A stretch of DNA of 64,000 nt from Saprospiraceae bacterium (lineage in GTDB: Bacteria; Bacteroidota; Bacteroidia; Chitinophagales; Saprospiraceae): the NCBI GenBank assembly GCA_016710265.1, contig JADJJL010000003.1, positions 139,001 to 203,000 of the forward strand, written 5' to 3'. Position numbers and translations under genes: made by a program. This document shows positions 15,431 through 26,500 of the stretch, one piece after another (the first letter of the stretch is position 1; every line of letters begins with the position of its first letter). The notes under the pieces are model-generated. The model ran no database searches, had not been told where the DNA came from, and worked only from the letters and a program-made list of their open reading frames with translations.

Positions 15431-16559
15431 AAGTAATAAACTCCAAAAAATTTTCTCGATTTATTAATTTAAAACTGGAATTTTCATAGGACTGCAACCA
15501 GGATGCGATGGGTCGTGCTTTTGTTTTTCTCCATTTAATTTCAAAACCTGATAGCTGACCATCACTCTCTTCCACATAATCCAGTTCTGCTCCGGAGTAA
15601 CTACGCCAGAAATAATGCTGACCATGAATTCTGTTGTATTCTTTGGATTTAATGCGTTCAGAAATGAGAAAATTTTCCCAAAGGGATCCAGTGTCTTGTC
15701 TTAATTCCAAGGGATTGAAGCTATGAGTAAGAGCATTTCTAATTCCGTTATCATAAAAGTAAATCTTGTTCATTTTGTTTACTTCTTTTCTGAGATTTCT
15801 GCTGTATCCACTCAAACGATAAAGAATAAATCCTTTCTCAAGAAGATCAATGTAACTGTTGACTGTATCATGACTTAAGCCGAGAGATTTACCGATCTCT
15901 TGTATTGAAACCAATGATCCGCATTGAAGTGCTAGAAGACTCAGAAGTTTATGAATTTTGGAAGAATGTCTTATACCCGAAAGTTGCAAAACATCCTTAT
16001 ACAAATAGGATGAACAAATTTCTTCCAGCAGCTCAATTTTCTCTTTTCGATTTTCAAGTTTTATGACTTCTGGATAGCTTCCAAAAAGCATTAGTTCTTC
16101 CAGCTTTGAGTTAATTTGAAAAGTATTCCATTGGGTGGCCAATTCTTCAACCGAGATTGGATACAGTTTAAAAGTGCGGGTCCTACCTGTCAAAGACTCT
16201 TTCGTTAAATTGGCCAACTCAAGAGCTGAAGAACCCGTCACAGCTATTTTTAGATTGGGGATATGGTCGTGCAAAATCTTCAAATTCATCCCAATATCCG
16301 GTACATTTTGCGCCTCATCGATAAAAAGTAGTTCGTAGTTTGTGACCAATCCTCTCAATTGGTCTAGATCTCTACTAGACAATACATCTCTGTATTTTAT
16401 TTGATCTGCATTAATTTCCAGAGTTTTATATCCTAGTTCTGGAATAATTTTCCGCATTAAGGTCGTTTTACCAACCTGTCTTGGACCATAAAGGATGACA
16501 ATCCTTGGGCTATTTTTAAGACTCTCAGCGATGGATCCTTCTAATTTTCTATGAATCAT
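15429..16559 (-). CDS. AAA ATPase with DUF4143/nuclease-like C-terminus (ATPase 3)
   Basis: This 376-residue protein is encoded leftward, facing ATPase 2. Walker A GPRQVGKT is at 25-32, Walker B LLFIDEAQ has D81-E82, a sensor-like AVTGSS lies at 106-111, a winged-helix-like middle part follows (SIQEIGKSLGLSHDTVNSYI, 218-237), and the C-terminus has E325-L-D327 and E340-I-K342. This is the same AAA_14/DUF4143 plan as the two neighbours. The 3' end abuts the 42-bp minisatellite. The orientation gives it its own promoter (TAAATTTG on the minus strand). What these ATPases do is not known; three in 4.4 kb with all motifs intact argues that they are maintained rather than decaying. Confidence 0.88.
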   Translation of the reverse strand: MIHRKLEGSIAESLKNSPRIVILYGPRQVGKTTLMRKIIPELGYKTLEINADQIKYRDVLSSRDLDQLRGLVTNYELLFIDEAQNVPDIGMNLKILHDHIPNLKIAVTGSSALELANLTKESLTGRTRTFKLYPISVEELATQWNTFQINSKLEELMLFGSYPEVIKLENRKEKIELLEEICSSYLYKDVLQLSGIRHSSKIHKLLSLLALQCGSLVSIQEIGKSLGLSHDTVNSYIDLLEKGFILYRLSGYSRNLRKEVNKMNKIYFYDNGIRNALTHSFNPLELRQDTGSLWENFLISERIKSKEYNRIHGQHYFWRSYSGAELDYVEESDGQLSGFEIKWRKTKARPIASWLQSYENSSFKLINRENFLEFIT

Positions 16560-16586
16560 GACTCAAAATTAATTTTCTTCAATATG

Positions 16587-16594
16587 CAAATTTA
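16587..16594 (-). promoter_or_regulatory. Bacteroidota-type -7 box (TAAATTTG, minus strand) for ATPase gene 3
   Basis: On the minus strand TAAATTTG matches TAnnTTTG and ends 27 bases before the start codon. No clear -33 TTG is seen at the usual spacing. Confidence 0.45.
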
Positions 16595-16715
16595 GGCAAA
16601 ATATTCCAATAAATATTAATAAATAGCTCTAAATATTCAAATCAATTGTAATTATTAGGTTGAATTATTCCAATTCCATCAAATTCATCTAAATGCTAAA
16701 TCTGGGCTTTAGAGA

Positions 16716-16751
16716 TTGACCAAGGCCTAGCCTTAGACCTAGACCTAGACT
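16716..16751 (+). repeat. TAGACC hexamer tract upstream of ATPase 3
   Basis: CCTAGCCTTAGACCTAGACC-like hexamers run here, and their complement-sense partner starts about 80 bp further on. This repeats the inverted arrangement seen at 13551 and 13664. Confidence 0.5.
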
Positions 16752-16831
16752 CATTTGGGGTGTAACAGTAAAAATGAACCCATCCGATACCTCGTCAGAA
16801 GCTCTTTATATTTAAGCCAATCCAAGGTCTT

Positions 16832-16919
16832 CATCTTAGTCTTAGTTTTGGTCTTGGTCTAAGTCTAAGTCTAAGTCTCTTCCAAAGTCTTCGTCTAAGT
16901 CTAGTCTAGTCTAAGTCTC
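16832..16919 (+). repeat. GTCTAA/GTCTTG hexamer tract
   Basis: The tract is imperfect (TTAGTCTTAG, GTCTTGGTCTAA), then three exact GTCTAA steps from 16857, then broken units up to the 78-bp repeat copy B. It mirrors the arrangement at 13551-13654. Confidence 0.6.
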
Positions 16920-16988
16920 CCTCAACTTATGAAATTGCAATTAAAATGATACGATTTGATACGTTTTGATTTGATTATGATACGAAAA
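16911..16988 (+). repeat. 78-bp dispersed direct repeat, copy B
   Basis: It matches copy A (13577-13654) with two mismatches, including the three GATACG motifs and the preceding GTCTAA tract. Together the copies bracket the ATPase 2 and ATPase 3 genes as direct repeats about 3.3 kb apart. Confidence 0.8.
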
Positions 16989-17006
16989 ATAAGTTATTTG
17001 GTTCCC

Positions 17007-17151
17007 ACTCAAAACTTAAAACTCAAAACTTAAAACTCAAAACTTAGCACTTAAAACTCATAACTTAAAACTCATAACTTAAAACTCAAAACTCCCAATT
17101 CCCCCAACTTAAAACTTAAAACTTAAAACTCAAAACTTAAAACTTAAAATT
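17007..17151 (+). repeat. Degenerate ACTCAAA/ACTTAAA heptamer array
   Basis: About nineteen 7-mers of the types ACTCAAA, ACTTAAA, ACTCATA and ACTTAGC are interrupted once by a C-rich spacer near 17093-17107. It is clearly kin to the perfect 42-bp array at 15295. From 17152 to 17315 I see only AT-rich sequence. Confidence 0.75.
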
Positions 17152-17315
17152 TTGACCAAAATTTTGACTGTATCGGACATCTTTTAAAATGAAATAATTA
17201 ACACATTATGAATAATTGTAATGTATATATGTTATATTTACAGTTATGTATATCAAATAGTTAAAAATATTTAATAATTTAATCCATAATTAAAGTTAAA
17301 TTTCAAACCCTTTTC

Positions 17316-17323
17316 TATCTTTG
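17316..17323 (+). promoter_or_regulatory. Bacteroidota-type -7 box (TATCTTTG) for the second giant gene
   Basis: TATCTTTG fits the -7 consensus and lies about 250 bases before the proposed start, giving a long leader that begins just before the hairpin at 17334. Confidence 0.45.
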
Positions 17324-17333
17324 AGCCGGAGAA

Positions 17334-17366
17334 CTCACTGCATATTGCAGTGGGCTTTCCTTTTTT
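17334..17366 (+). promoter_or_regulatory. Leader hairpin followed by T-run (possible attenuator)
   Basis: CTCACTGCA (17334-17342) pairs with TGCAGTGGG (17346-17354) through nine pairs including one wobble, around a 3-base loop, and TTTTTT follows at 17361. It sits within about 10 bases of the inferred transcript start, too early for an ordinary gene terminator. A 5' leader structure or early attenuator is the inferred role. The distance between stem and T-run makes it weak as a terminator. Confidence 0.35.
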
Positions 17367-17384
17367 GAATTCTAAACCCCTCGA

Positions 17385-17537
17385 ATGAAACTGAAGCCTT
17401 GTTCTGGTTTCTTCAATTCTAAGCTCATTGATCATTTTCATGATTGTGGCTTGCCCGTATTTCAGAATTCACAGTTTGTCTCCCTTACTTTTTTATCAAT
17501 TTTGCATACCCCAATGTATCTAATTTCCATTATATGA
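17385..17537 (+). other. 50-codon leader ORF overlapping an alternative start of the giant gene
   Basis: An ATG at 17385 opens a 50-residue frame ending at TGA 17535-17537. That stop overlaps the ATG at 17534, which is in frame with the giant protein (ATGA overlap). The arrangement is typical of translational coupling. The peptide has no recognisable domain, so it may be chance; the overlap and the position behind a hairpin make it worth noting. Confidence 0.25.
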
Positions 17538-17566
17538 AAACTAACATATTAACCAACTTAACATCC

Positions 17567-20500
17567 ATGAAAAATCTAAAAAGATTATCCCTGATTTGGA
17601 TTTTGCTCCTTTCTGCAATCTCCTTCACTTTTGCAACTTCACCAAATGCCACCATCGGTGCTATGGTCCAAAACCAATTGGACTGTGCTGTAGATGGTCA
17701 GGTGATTTACCTTCCTGAAGGTTATATTGCTGAAGTACTTCACGTCAGAAATGCAGTGGTGCTCTCTCCTGCCAAAGGAAGCATTCTAAAAGGGCTAATC
17801 TTGGATGCAACCAATAAAGCAGTATTACTTTCAGAAGATCTCGTCATCGATGGGACTTTGGAATTTAGAACTGGTGTCTTACACGCCCAAGGTCATAATG
17901 TAAAAGCAAAAAACACCATCAATGTGTATGATGCTTCCTATATGATGATGGGTACATTGACCATCTCTGTTCCACCCAATACCACGGTTAATTTTCCGAT
18001 TGGTACCATGGCAGGAATGGCTGATGTGGATGTAATTGGTAATCCAACCCACACGACAGATGATATCACTTGTAGCGTAGTGGATAGGAATTTAATTACA
18101 GATTTTTCGAATCCGGATCCTGCAGGTCCACGATTTGCTAAATTTGAGTGGGACATTTCAGAATTGGTAATTGGAGGAAGTAATGTAAATTTTGTTTTTA
18201 GATTTCCAACTGACCCAAACAATGTTCAACCAAGCAAAGCTGTATTAGGGCATTTAGTAGGAGGATCTTGGAGCTATGTAAATACTACAGTTTCTGGTGC
18301 AGGCCCATTCGCTACTTCGGCGGAAGGCCCATATACAACCTTCTCTCCATTTGGAGTTTTCGGAAGTCTTCCAGTACATAATATTACCCAAAACACCTTT
18401 TATGCCACCATCCAGGCTGCTGTAAATGCTGCAAACCCAAATGATGTCATTGAATGTGATCCTGCGGTTTATGATGAGAAAGTAGTGATAGACAAAGGCT
18501 TGACCTTGCAAGGTTTAGATAGTGCTACATGTATCTTAGATGGAACGGGATTGGGAAGTGGAAGCGGTATCGCCATCAATGGAGGAGTCACTAATGTGAG
18601 CATAAAGGAAATGAGAATACAAAATTTTACCGGCACCTCAGGAAATTCGACTGCAGCAATTTTTGCTACAAGCTCAAATAATGATCTTACCATTCATAGG
18701 GTAACGGTTCAAAATAATCCATCTAATCATGGCATTTTTGGTGGAGCTTTATCTGGCATTAATAATGTGTCGATAACTAATTCTCGTGTTATTAATCATG
18801 GACCTGGACTTCGTGGCATTGTATTATGGGATGGATTAAAAACCAATATTACAATTTCCAATAATTTAGTATCAAATAACGCTTGTTGTGGTATTGAATT
18901 GCAAGATGGTGATGCATCTGGAGTAACTGTATCAGGAAATACAGTAGATATTGGTGGGGGTGATAATGCTATTGGATTAACTGGATTAAATTTTTCTGTA
19001 GGTGCTAATTTAGTAAGTAATAATATTATAACAGGTGGTGGTCGTTTTGGCATCGAAATTAAAAATCCTTCAGGTGGAGTAACCGTTTCCGGCAATAATG
19101 TAAAATTAACTACATTAAATACTGATCAACGTGATCGTGCCGGAATAGCTGTTTTCAGACGCTCTGTTCTATATAATAATGTTGACATCCCAAATGGAGT
19201 TACAGTGTCTGGAAATACGGTAGAAGATTATCGACAAACCATAGGTAATGGGGAAGAAGGATTTGGAATTGTTATTGAAGGAACCAATCACACTGTTACA
19301 GGAAATACAGTTAATAATTGTGATGTGGCTATTCAGCAACAAGGAGGTTTACATCCTTTTTCTAATTATCCAGGCGATGGTTCTACTGGAAGTGGATCTA
19401 TGCCTGTGTTATCACCAAATTATTTTGGACGAGGTAATTCACCATACTCTTGTGGAAATGTTATTGATAATACAAACATTTTCAATGCAAATACTGTAAA
19501 TGTAAGAAATGTAATTTCTTCAAGTAATTATGGTCTAGTAACAAATACTAATAATGGCGAGACCTTCTGTAATATCCAAGCAGCAATAGATGATGCACAG
19601 ACCATAAACGGTCACACCCTAACACTAGCCGCTGGTAACTATAACGAAACAGTGGTGATTAATAAGGAATTGACTATCACAGGAGCTGGTAAGGGAAGCA
19701 ACCCTGCTACCAACACCGTTTTGACAGCACCTTCATCCTGTGTAGGAGTAGGGTTTACCATCTCAGCTCCAAATGTGACGGTACAAAATATGTATGTTAC
19801 AAATTTCCAAGATGCGGTTTTATTAAATGGCGTAGTTAATCCAACCATCAATAACATGGCTTTGATAGATTATTGCCGTTATGGAGTAAGCTTTGGAGGT
19901 AATAACAGCAGTATTGACATTTTACTGACTGATATTCAAAGAACCTCATTACTTGCTGGAACAGTTGGTATGCGTGTAGGTACTGCCAATGCGGTAAATG
20001 GCCTATTCATGGATGGTTGTACTATAACAGGAAATGCCTTACAGGGAATTGTTGTTTTTCAAGCTACAACTCCTGTTGCATTTGATGCAATCACAATTCA
20101 AAACAGTACGATCAGTAACAACCTTCAAAAAGGTATGTACTTTGAAAAGTTGAGCAATGCCACTTTCGAAGGACTCACTATGGCTGACAACGGTACTGAC
20201 GTAAGCTATAATTTCAATAATGGTATTGATATTAACCTAAAATATAATGCTTATTCCAATATTACAATCCAAGATTGCGATATTACGAATTCTGGCCACA
20301 CTGGAACTGCACCAGATCCTCAAAACCCTTCTGCAATTACCATTAAAGCAAGAGATGATGCTTCTTCTTATAATACAATCCCGGCATCATTAAGTAATGT
20401 GACTATTAAAAACAACAGAATTACCGGACCTAGAAACGGCATTAGAATTGGTGAAATTGGCAAAGTAAATGCTACTCCAACCAATTTGCTTATTGAAGGC

Positions 20501-23500
20501 AACGATCTCTCTTTTGCATTTGATCATAAAGCCATAATTAGCAGAATAACCAGTGATATTAATGTCGTTTGCAATTGGCACGGAACTACCGATTTAGGAA
20601 CAATCCTGAATACTTTTGTCGAAGGAGCTACCGGTGATATTTTATTGGGAACAGTGCTTAGCTCAGGTGTTGATGGAAATGTCGCGCCAGGATTCCAACC
20701 AGCAGGTTCTTGTCAATGTGCCAATAGCAATTTGGTTACAAACACTACTACATTAGAAACTTTCTGCGACATACAATCTGCCATTGACGATGCTCAGACT
20801 TTAAATGGCCATACTTTAAGCGTTAGCGCAGGTACTTACGTAGAAAATGTTATTGTAAGTAAAGAACTTTCCATACTAGGTCCGAATTCGGCCATTGACC
20901 CTTGCTCTATGACTCCAAGAGTTGCAGAAGCGATTGTGGTTCCAGCTGCTGCTGCTATTTCCTCAGGTGAAATATTCCACGTTGCAGCATCAAATGTTAC
21001 GATTTCAGGATTAAAAATCGATGGAGACAATACATCAATTACTAGTGGATTTTCTAGTACCAATGGTGCAGACATAGATGCAGCCGAAGGAATAACAGTT
21101 TATGAAACGGCAATTAATAATTTAACAGCCACCAACAACATCATTCAAAACCTCTCATATTTTGGCTTAACACTCTATGATTTCCCTGCAGGAGTGCCAT
21201 CTACCGGTCACACGATATCCAATAATAAAATTCAGAACCTAGGTACCTACGATGTAGGCTCTGGCATCCAATTCTGGGGAGGCGGTGTTTTACTCTACAA
21301 CAACCAATATGCGCTAGTTTCAAACAACTGTATGACAAACGTTCGTATGGGTGTTCAAACCGGCAATTTCAGTGCTGCCAACCCGGGCTCAAGCACTTAT
21401 GCTCAAATAGACAACAACACTATCGCTGCAAGAAGAAGAGGTGTCTTTCATAACTTGCATTATAGTACAGCCAGCCCTTATACCTTTTCCAACAACACAA
21501 TTACCGGAGTAGAGCACGCAAGTGAAACCTTCTGGGATGGAATTTTGCTAGCATCATTGTCGGTTAATTCTACTTCCTCCGGCAATACTATAAATGGTTC
21601 AGCAGTTACAAAACCATCTGAAGGTTATGAAGTTTGGAATGTAAAAAATACTTCTCCTGCTCTCATTAGTGGAGGTTCAGTCTCCAATGTGGACATTGGG
21701 GTATTTGTCAATAATTACGATGGATACGCAAGTGATGCAGGAGATGGTGCACATGTCACCATCAATGGACTTTCAATAATTCCAGAAGCGACTGGCACTG
21801 GTATCCGATTGTTTGATAATCCATTGGCCACTTCCAATTCCAACGTTCAGGCAACCCTTGGCGCTGGTGTGGTGATCACAGGAGGTACTGATGGACTTGT
21901 AATAGAAAATTCAACTGCTATGGTGGCATCGCCTTTAGGCAATGTGGCTTTTTCAGGACAATCCGCTAACTATATTGAACTAATAAATAATCTTAACAAC
22001 ATTGACGCAACGGCAGCCAGTTTTGGTGGAGTCACAGGGGGCACAGGTACAAAGACTCAATTGTATGATATTGAAGACAAGATTTTACACAGTGTTGACA
22101 TATCTACTTTGGGATTTGTTACCGTAAAAGCTTCCAATGCATACGTGACCCCAAATAGTTTTGACTCACCCACTACCACCACACCTTCTGTTCAAAGAGC
22201 AATAGCCGCAGTAGCCAATCCGGGTACAGTAAATATCGAGGCGGGCGATTATAGACCCAATACCATGGACGCCACCGGCAAAAATATCACTTTTTCAGTA
22301 GGCTCTAGCCCTGGATGTATCATGGTGGGCAACTTTACACTGAATGCTGGAGATATTCTGGATGCCGAAATCGATGGAACTACCCCTTGTACTCAACACG
22401 ATCAAATTCAGGTGACAGGTACCGTCACACTTGGAGGTGCTACCCTTAATCCCATCTTTGGATATACCATGGGGGCTACAGATAGTATTGTTTTGATTAC
22501 AAACGACGGAGTGGATGCAGTAGTGGGACAATTCTCCCAAGGTATATACTTTACTCAGGGAATGGTTAATTACAAAATTAAATACAATGGCGGTGATGGA
22601 AACGATGTCGTTTTATTGCGTTCTTGTGGTGATGCTTGTGGTGGTACGGTTACTTTTGCAGGCAACATTACGATTAGTACACAAGCACAGATGGATGCTT
22701 TCGTCAATGGTTCCGGTTGTAAATATACCCACGTCACTGGTAATCTGACCATCGATGGTAACGGCAATGCTGCCACTGGAGCAGACCCAGCAGGTGTAGA
22801 TCCAATCACTGATCTTTGCAATCTTCAAGAATTAATCTCTGTTGGCAATAATTTAATCATCAGAGATTTTAATGTCTTTGGTAACCCTACAAATCTTAAC
22901 GAACTTTCAAACTTAGAAGAAGTCGATAACAATATGACCATTGGTTCCACCAATGTGAATGACAACAATACTAGTTTTAATACTGCACTTAGTTTTCCGG
23001 TACTTGAGGATGTGGGCGGGACATTGACCATCAATCAAAACCCGAATATAACTTCCATCAGTATTCCTACTGTATTCCCTGCAGGTACAGGAGCAGTCTC
23101 TATACTAAACAATGGGACAACTGGAGACGTCCTTACATCTGTTATTCTAGGTGTAAGTTCCACCACGGGTGCTTTCACCCTTCAAAACAACGGTACAGGA
23201 GTGACCACGATTGATTTGAGTGATTTGAGTTCAGTAGGTGGTACACTAAGTCTCAATAGCAATGCGGCCAATACCATTGCTGCAAGCATTGACCTTACAT
23301 CTTTAACATCCGTGACCACCAATGCAAACTTTATTAGAACTGCAGGTCAAGTGACAGGTTTAGCATTGTGGACTACTTTGGGTGGCAATTTCTCTTTTTC
23401 AAACAACGCCCTTTCACCTGCCCAGAGCCTTTCTTTACCTCTTTTAAACAATGTACCCGGTACATTGACCATCGACAACAACACCGGATTAAATGGTGTC

Positions 23501-26500
23501 AATATACCAACCACATTTAGCAATCCAACTACCTCGGTTTCTGTGGATTTAAATCCAGGGTTAATATCAGTCGTATTGGGAGTAACATCGACCACCTTAG
23601 ACCTCAGTGTTCAATCGAATTTAACAGCTTTAACCACTGTTGATTTAAGTGATTTGACGCTTGTTGGACGTCATTTAGACATGAACAACAATGCCTCTAA
23701 CAACGTATCTGGAACAGCAGTAGTGGATTTGTCTTCATTGATTTCTACAGGAGGACGCTTGAGATTGGTTAGAGCAGTGAATACCATATCCATAGGTAGT
23801 TTAACCGATGTTGGTACCGATGTCGTGCAGACGACAGCCAACAGGTCTTTTACTTTCCAATTTAATGCAATTACGGATTTAGATGCCGACTTCCCTGCCT
23901 TTTTGACGATTGGCGGAAATTTAAGTGTCACCAACAATACCAATTTGGCGCAATGTTGTATTATTCCTTGTAAATTAATCATAGCTGGTACGACCACAGT
24001 CAATAATAACACTGGCAACTGCCAAACTTTGGCCCATGCTCAAAATGCATGTGAACCAAATGCAGGGATTACTGGTGATGCAGAGGTTTGTATCAATGAT
24101 ACCACCACTTACAATGGTAACCCATCAGGTGGTAATACACCATACAACCATACGTGGACTCTAACACCTGGTACAGGTAACGGAACAATAACAAATAACA
24201 ATGACGGTACGGCAGACTTAACAGGAACTATGGCCGGTACAGTCACATTAAATTATACAGTTGAAGGAGATTTAGGTTGTGATACTACAGTAAGCTTTTT
24301 AGTAACCATTCGCCCCAATGCCACTCTTTCCAATTGCTTGTCCAATCATAACCTATATACCAGCGATATTACTCCCGGGGATTGTTTGGCTGAAGATATG
24401 TGGACACACCCCACCATACAAGCACCTGACCATGCCGCATGTGGACCAAATACACTCCAAGTCGATTACGGACTAGGTGGTGGTTGGGTGACCATTACTC
24501 CTGGTTCTAATGCCAATGCGACCTATCCACTCGGGATGACGACGACCATGTATCGTTTAATTGATGGAACAGGGGATATTGTAGCGACTTGCTCTTGGAT
24601 TCTTACAGTTATTGATGACGAACCGATTGTTCTTACTGCTTGTCCTGTCAATCGGAATGTGGATGGATGCACAAACATCGATGTTTTAGATCCTCCTTAT
24701 TCCGAAACCTCTCAGGCCACAAGTTATGCAGTATTTTCCAATGGAACGAACCAAGGGATTGCATCGGACAATTGCCAATTAATTATTAGTTATATTGATG
24801 TGTCTGATGGAATGTTTTGTCCGACTACCATTACCAGAACTTGGACCATTACAGATGGTAGTCTTAGTACAGAAACTTGTGTCCAAACAATTACTTTGGA
24901 TGAAAATACCGATCCAATTGTGGTTGGTCCTGCTGACAAAACCATAGAAGGATGTGATGAAACAGTACTTCCACAGTTACCAAAACAAATTCAAATAGGA
25001 CCGTCTCAGGCTCCTGAAACTTATTATACAGATCGATACCCACCATTTGCATTTGCAGTGAGCAGCTTTATGGGCGGGGATAGAATTAAACACGAAATAA
25101 ATGCAGCTGATTGCGAAACATGTAGACCGGGTCCTTACCAATCTGCATTTTACAATACACAAGGCAGAAAATATGACATCGGCAATGCAGTAAGTATTTC
25201 AGTTGACTTATATGTACCAGCAGCCTGGGCTACGTCCAATAAACGCATGGCGGGAATGTGGGGTACTGCATTTGACGTAGGCAATGCGGTATCAGGTTTT
25301 CCAATTATTGAATTTACGTCCGACGGATCCAATCCTAGATTCCGGGGATGGGACAATGGAGTTTGGGTGGATATGGGACTCCCAACAGGCTTCGTATATG
25401 ATAGCTGGTACACCTTAATAGTCCGGTTGGTAGGAACTGATTTCTTATATAAGGTGGGAGACCTTGAGTTTAAAGTACCGGCATCCGCAAGTACTTATAT
25501 AGGTAACATCATTCTCCAAGGGCACAATACTGCCTCACCAGGAGTCACCTACGATATATATTGGGATAATTTCCGTACTTTAGGTATTAACCTTCCATAC
25601 AGCGCTGCACCGGCCAGTATTTCTGAATCACAGTTTTTTGCGGAAGGCGGATCTGCTACGGATAATTGCAATGATTTAAGTTTTGAGTATGAAGATGAGT
25701 TAAGTGGCTCTTGCCCTACTTTGGTTAATAGAACTTTTACTGTGACAGATGCTTGTGGGAACTTAACAACTTCTTTGCAAGTGATTACAATAGAAGATAC
25801 AATGGATCCTACAGCAAGTAATCCTGACCCGATCAATGTTGAATGTTTCAGTCACATTCCAGCACCGGATGTAACTGTTGTAGATGACGAAGCAGATAAC
25901 TGCGACGGTACACCGACAGTAGCATGGGAAGGAGATGATATAACTAGTGCAGTTTGTGATGGAGATGTAGTGACAGTTACCCGTACATATAGTGTAACAG
26001 ACTGTTCAGGAAATTCAATCACAGTGACACAGTTAATCAATGTAGATGATATAACAGATCCAACTGCAAGCGATCCTGACCCGATCAATGTTGAATGTTT
26101 CAGTGACATTCCAGCACCGGATGTAACTGTTGTAGATGACGAAGCAGATAATTGCGACGGTACACCGACAGTAGCATGGGAAGGAGATGATATAACTAGT
26201 GCAGTTTGTGATGGAGATGTAGTGACAGTTACCCGTACATATAGTGTTACGGACTGTTCAGGAAATTCAATCACAGTGACGCAGTTAATCAATGTAGATG
26301 ATATAACAGATCCAACTGCAAGCGATCCTGACCCGATCAATGTTGAATGTTTCAGTGACATTCCAGCACCGGATGTAACTGTTGTAGATGACGAAGCAGA
26401 TAACTGCGATGGTACACCGACAGTAGCATGGGAAGGAGATGATATAACTAGTGCAGTTTGTGATGGAGATGTAGTGACAGTTACCCGTACATATAGTGTA

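Noticed and set aside
11830..17566. Giant genes 1 and 2 as one gene split by the ATPase island
   Set aside because: Giant gene 2 has its own signal peptide and promoter-like site, and its N-terminal segment is homologous to, not a continuation of, the end of giant gene 1.
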